Of a stretch of 6,456 nt of DNA, positions 3,685 through 6,456 are shown one piece after another. This stretch comes from Lachnospiraceae bacterium (GTDB taxonomy: Bacteria > Bacillota > Clostridia > Lachnospirales > Lachnospiraceae), in contig JAILPU010000248.1 of assembly GCA_024699395.1 (NCBI GenBank), forward strand, positions 1 through 6,456. The letters are read 5' to 3'. The notes beneath the pieces were generated by a model, which made no database searches, was not told the origin of the DNA, and saw nothing but the letters and a program-made list of their open reading frames with translations. Position numbers and translations under genes: made by a program. The first letter of the stretch is position 1; each line of letters begins with the position of its first letter.

Positions 3685-6366
3685 ATGAAAAAGGAAATGG
3701 CCAAGACCTACGATCCCAAAGGGATTGAGGACAGAATATACGAAAACTGGATTAACAAAAAGTATTTCCACGCCGAAGTGGATCATTCCAAAACTCCTTT
3801 TACCATAGTGATTCCCCCTCCGAATATCACAGGACAGCTTCACATGGGACATGCATTGGATAATACAATGCAGGATATTATTATCCGTTTCAAGAGGATG
3901 CAGGGCTTCAATGCTCTTTGGCAGCCCGGAACAGACCATGCTTCCATCGCTACAGAGGTTAAGATTATTGAGACTCTTAAGAAGCAGGGTATTGAAAAGA
4001 GAGATTTGGGACGTGAAAAATTCCTTGAGCGCGCCTGGGAGTGGAAAAAGGAATACGGCGGACGTATCGTATCCCAGCTTAAGAAGATGGGTTCTTCCTG
4101 TGACTGGGACAGAGAGCGTTTCACCATGGATGAGGGCTGTAACAAGGCTGTCACCGAGGTATTCTGCAAGATGCACGAGAAAGGATATATCTACAAAGGC
4201 GCAAGGATAATCAACTGGTGCCCCGTTTGTAATACATCCATTTCCGATGCCGAGGTTGAGTACGAGGAGCAGGCAGGTCATTTCTGGCATATAAAATATC
4301 CCGTTATCGAGGACGACGGCAGTGTTTCCAAGACTGAGTTTTTGACATTTGCCACAACACGTCCCGAGACAATGTTGGGCGATACCGCAGTGGCAGTTCA
4401 TCCCGACGATCCCAGATATACCCATCTCCATGGTAAAAAGGTGATGCTTCCCCTTGTTAACAGGGTTATCCCCATCGTAACGGATACATACGTTGATATG
4501 GAATTCGGTACCGGTGTTGTTAAAATCACACCTGCCCACGACCCTAACGACTTTGAGGTTGGAAAGCGTCACGATCTTCCCGTTATCAATATTATGAATG
4601 ATAATGCCACTATCAATAAAAACGGTGGCGAGTATGAGGGAATGGATCGCTATGAGGCGAGAAAAGCCATTGTAAAGGCTCTTGATGAGCAGGGACTTTT
4701 GGTTAAGATAGAAGATTATTCCCACAATGTAGGTACTCACGACAGATGTAAGACCACAATCGAGCCCCTTGTAAAGGAGCAGTGGTTTGTAAAGATGGAC
4801 GAGCTTATTAAGCCCGCTGTCAAAGCTGTTCAGGATGGTGAGATCAAGCTTATCCCCGAGAGAATGAGTAAGACCTACTTTAACTGGACCGATAATATAA
4901 GAGACTGGTGTATAAGCAGACAGCTTTGGTGGGGACACAGAATTCCCGCATATTACTGTGACGACTGTAATGAGACTGTTGTTGCCAAGGAGGCACCCAC
5001 GGTATGCCCCAAGTGCGGAGGTACTCATTTTACACAGGATCCCGACACACTTGATACCTGGTTTTCATCGGCACTCTGGCCCTTTGAAACTTTGGGATGG
5101 CCCGAGAATACCGAGGAACTAAAATATTTCTATCCCACAGACGTGCTTGTAACAGGATACGATATCATCTTCTTCTGGGTAATCCGAATGATCTTCTCCG
5201 GATACGAGCATATGAAGGAGAAGCCCTTCAAGACAGTGTTGTTCCACGGTCTTGTAAGAGATTCCCAGGGACGCAAGATGTCCAAATCCCTTGGAAACGG
5301 TATCGATCCTCTTGAGATTATCGATAAGTACGGCGCCGATGCTTTGAGACTTACTCTTATAACAGGAAATGCTCCCGGAAACGACATGCGTTTCTACTAT
5401 GAGAGAGTTGAAAACAGCAGGAATTTTGCAAATAAGGTATGGAACGCATCAAGATTTATCATGATGAATCTCGATCAGTTCATGGAAAATACCGGCAAAA
5501 CTCCCGTTAAGCCGGGGACTGATAAGTTGGAACCAGCTGACAAGTGGATTCTTTCAAAACTCAATACCCTTGTTAAGGATGCCACCCAGAATATGGAAAG
5601 CTTTGAACTGGGTATTGCCGTTCAGAAGGTTTATTCCTTCCTTTGGGATGAGTTCTGTGACTGGTATATTGAGATGGTAAAGCCCCGTCTTTACAATACC
5701 AACGATACCGATAGCCAGAACAGTGCTCTTTGGACCTTAAAATATGTGCTTATCAATGCACTTAAGCTTCTTCATCCCTACATGCCTTTCATTACTGAGG
5801 AAATCTTCACAACTCTTCAGGATGAAGAGGAGTCCATTATGATAAGCTCATGGCCCGAGTACACCAAGGAACTGGAATTTGCAAGGGACGAGAAGGCTAT
5901 AGAGACCATTAAGGAAGCCGTAAGAGGCATCAGAAACATCAGAACGGATATGAATGTGGCTCCTTCAAGAAAAGCCCTTGTATACGTTGTATCTGAGTCT
6001 GAGGATATAAGAAATATCTTTACCGAGTCTGATACCTTCTTTGCTACACTGGCATATGCAAGTGAAGTTAAGGTATGCGCCGATAAGGAGGGCATAGATC
6101 CCGATGCTGTTTCAGTTGTTATTCCCGGTTGTACAATGTACATGCCTTTTGCCGATCTTGTGGATATAAGCGCCGAGATTGAGCGTTTAAAGAAAGAAGA
6201 GAAGAGACTTGAGGGCGAGCTTCAGAGAGTTAACGGAATGCTTTCCAATGAGCGTTTCATGTCAAAGGCTCCCGAAAATAAGATCAAAGAAGAGCGTGAA
6301 AAGCTGGAAAAATACAATACCATGATGGAACAGGTTAAAGAGAGATTAAAACAGCTTGATAAATAA
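3685..6366 (+). CDS. valS: Valyl-tRNA synthetase
   Basis: An 893-residue class Ia aminoacyl-tRNA synthetase that charges tRNA-Val with valine in the cytoplasm and edits mischarged threonine. Length agrees with bacterial ValRS (about 880 residues). The signature HMGH (53-56, HIGH motif) follows PPPNITGQL, and KMSKS is at 531-535. The CP1 editing domain carries TTRPET (224-229) with [13 protein letters not shown] after it. Cysteine pairs that fit zinc-knuckle sites occur at C179/C182 and at C425/C428 with C441/C444. DTWFSS (457-462) is the usual catalytic-core segment after the zinc site. The anticodon-binding helical domain runs from about 619 to 770. The last 60-odd residues (from about 828, [18 protein letters not shown]) form the C-terminal coiled coil typical of ValRS. 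Nothing is truncated or frame-shifted. The gene has its own promoter and terminator, so it is probably monocistronic. The annotated start is the ATG at 3685. Confidence 0.98.
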   Translation: MKKEMAKTYDPKGIEDRIYENWINKKYFHAEVDHSKTPFTIVIPPPNITGQLHMGHALDNTMQDIIIRFKRMQGFNALWQPGTDHASIATEVKIIETLKKQGIEKRDLGREKFLERAWEWKKEYGGRIVSQLKKMGSSCDWDRERFTMDEGCNKAVTEVFCKMHEKGYIYKGARIINWCPVCNTSISDAEVEYEEQAGHFWHIKYPVIEDDGSVSKTEFLTFATTRPETMLGDTAVAVHPDDPRYTHLHGKKVMLPLVNRVIPIVTDTYVDMEFGTGVVKITPAHDPNDFEVGKRHDLPVINIMNDNATINKNGGEYEGMDRYEARKAIVKALDEQGLLVKIEDYSHNVGTHDRCKTTIEPLVKEQWFVKMDELIKPAVKAVQDGEIKLIPERMSKTYFNWTDNIRDWCISRQLWWGHRIPAYYCDDCNETVVAKEAPTVCPKCGGTHFTQDPDTLDTWFSSALWPFETLGWPENTEELKYFYPTDVLVTGYDIIFFWVIRMIFSGYEHMKEKPFKTVLFHGLVRDSQGRKMSKSLGNGIDPLEIIDKYGADALRLTLITGNAPGNDMRFYYERVENSRNFANKVWNASRFIMMNLDQFMENTGKTPVKPGTDKLEPADKWILSKLNTLVKDATQNMESFELGIAVQKVYSFLWDEFCDWYIEMVKPRLYNTNDTDSQNSALWTLKYVLINALKLLHPYMPFITEEIFTTLQDEEESIMISSWPEYTKELEFARDEKAIETIKEAVRGIRNIRTDMNVAPSRKALVYVVSESEDIRNIFTESDTFFATLAYASEVKVCADKEGIDPDAVSVVIPGCTMYMPFADLVDISAEIERLKKEEKRLEGELQRVNGMLSNERFMSKAPENKIKEEREKLEKYNTMMEQVKERLKQLDK

Positions 6367-6379
6367 AAAATAATCATAG

Positions 6380-6422
6380 AACGAAAAAGCCCTCGGCAAT
6401 TAAATGCCGGGGGTTTTTCGTT
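6380..6422. terminator. Strong terminator after valS, bidirectional
   Basis: CCCTCGGCA (6390-6398) pairs with TGCCGGGGG (6405-6413), with one T-G wobble and a 6-nt loop. After a bulged G6389 the stem continues through AAAAA (6384-6388) with TTTTT (6414-6418) and AACG with CGTT (6419-6422). The A- and T-tracts let it act in both directions. It starts 13 nt after the valS stop codon. Confidence 0.9.
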
Positions 6423-6455
6423 ATACAGTGCGCCTAGCGGCGCACGTTTCTAACG
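6419..6455. repeat. Palindromic element at the window edge
   Basis: GTGCGCC (6428-6434) and GGCGCAC (6439-6445) form a perfect 7-bp stem around TAGC. Outside it CGTTA (6419-6423) pairs with TAACG (6451-6455), giving a two-part nested hairpin. No T-run follows within the window. Its G+C content is far above its surroundings, which suits a dispersed REP-like repeat or a structured RNA start, but only one copy is visible. Confidence 0.5.
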
Positions 6456-6456
6456 G

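Noticed and set aside
3583..5028. A 481-codon open frame on the minus strand opposite valS
   Set aside because: It lies fully antisense to an unmistakable valS gene, has no recognisable domain, and arises from the codon pattern of valS.

Overview
The window looks like chromosomal DNA of a low-to-moderate G+C Firmicute, most likely a Lachnospiraceae member of the Butyrivibrio/Roseburia type. This is an inference from the valyl-tRNA synthetase, from the type of HPr-like protein at the left edge, and from the codon habits. No rRNA, tRNA, CRISPR array, transposase or phage gene was found.

Layout. (1) Positions 25-246 hold a small complete HPr-fold gene without the catalytic histidine loop, closed by a strong terminator at 264-290. 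(2) Positions 291-2056 are about 1.8 kb without a convincing intact gene. This stretch has internal structure: a candidate small RNA ending in a terminator (380-470); a degenerate tandem array of 31-32 bp units (693-946) in a purine-rich strand; a 27-bp near-palindrome (1042-1068); a terminator-like hairpin with U-tracts on both strands (1386-1426); a probable broken membrane-protein gene on the minus strand (1491-1859); and a cluster of DnaA-box-like sites just before a sigma-A-like promoter. (3) Positions 2057-3370 encode a cytoplasmic GH13 (alpha-amylase family) enzyme with all catalytic residues. (4) Positions 3361-3480 are a 20-bp tandem repeat that overlaps the GH13 stop codon and alternates between two unit types. 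(5) A nested hairpin at 3566-3639 is interleaved with the promoter of valS. (6) Positions 3685-6363 (stop codon to 6366) encode valyl-tRNA synthetase, followed by a strong terminator and a palindromic element that runs to the window edge.

The genes do not form one operon. Terminators separate the HPr-like gene, the GH13 gene and valS, and the latter two have their own plausible promoters. The HPr-like protein and the GH13 enzyme could both touch carbon metabolism (catabolite signalling and maltodextrin breakdown), but nothing here links them directly. I did not find a clear new multi-gene system. The most unusual material is the structured non-coding DNA: two unrelated tandem arrays with periods near whole numbers of helical turns, the candidate small RNA, and the promoter/hairpin overlap before valS.
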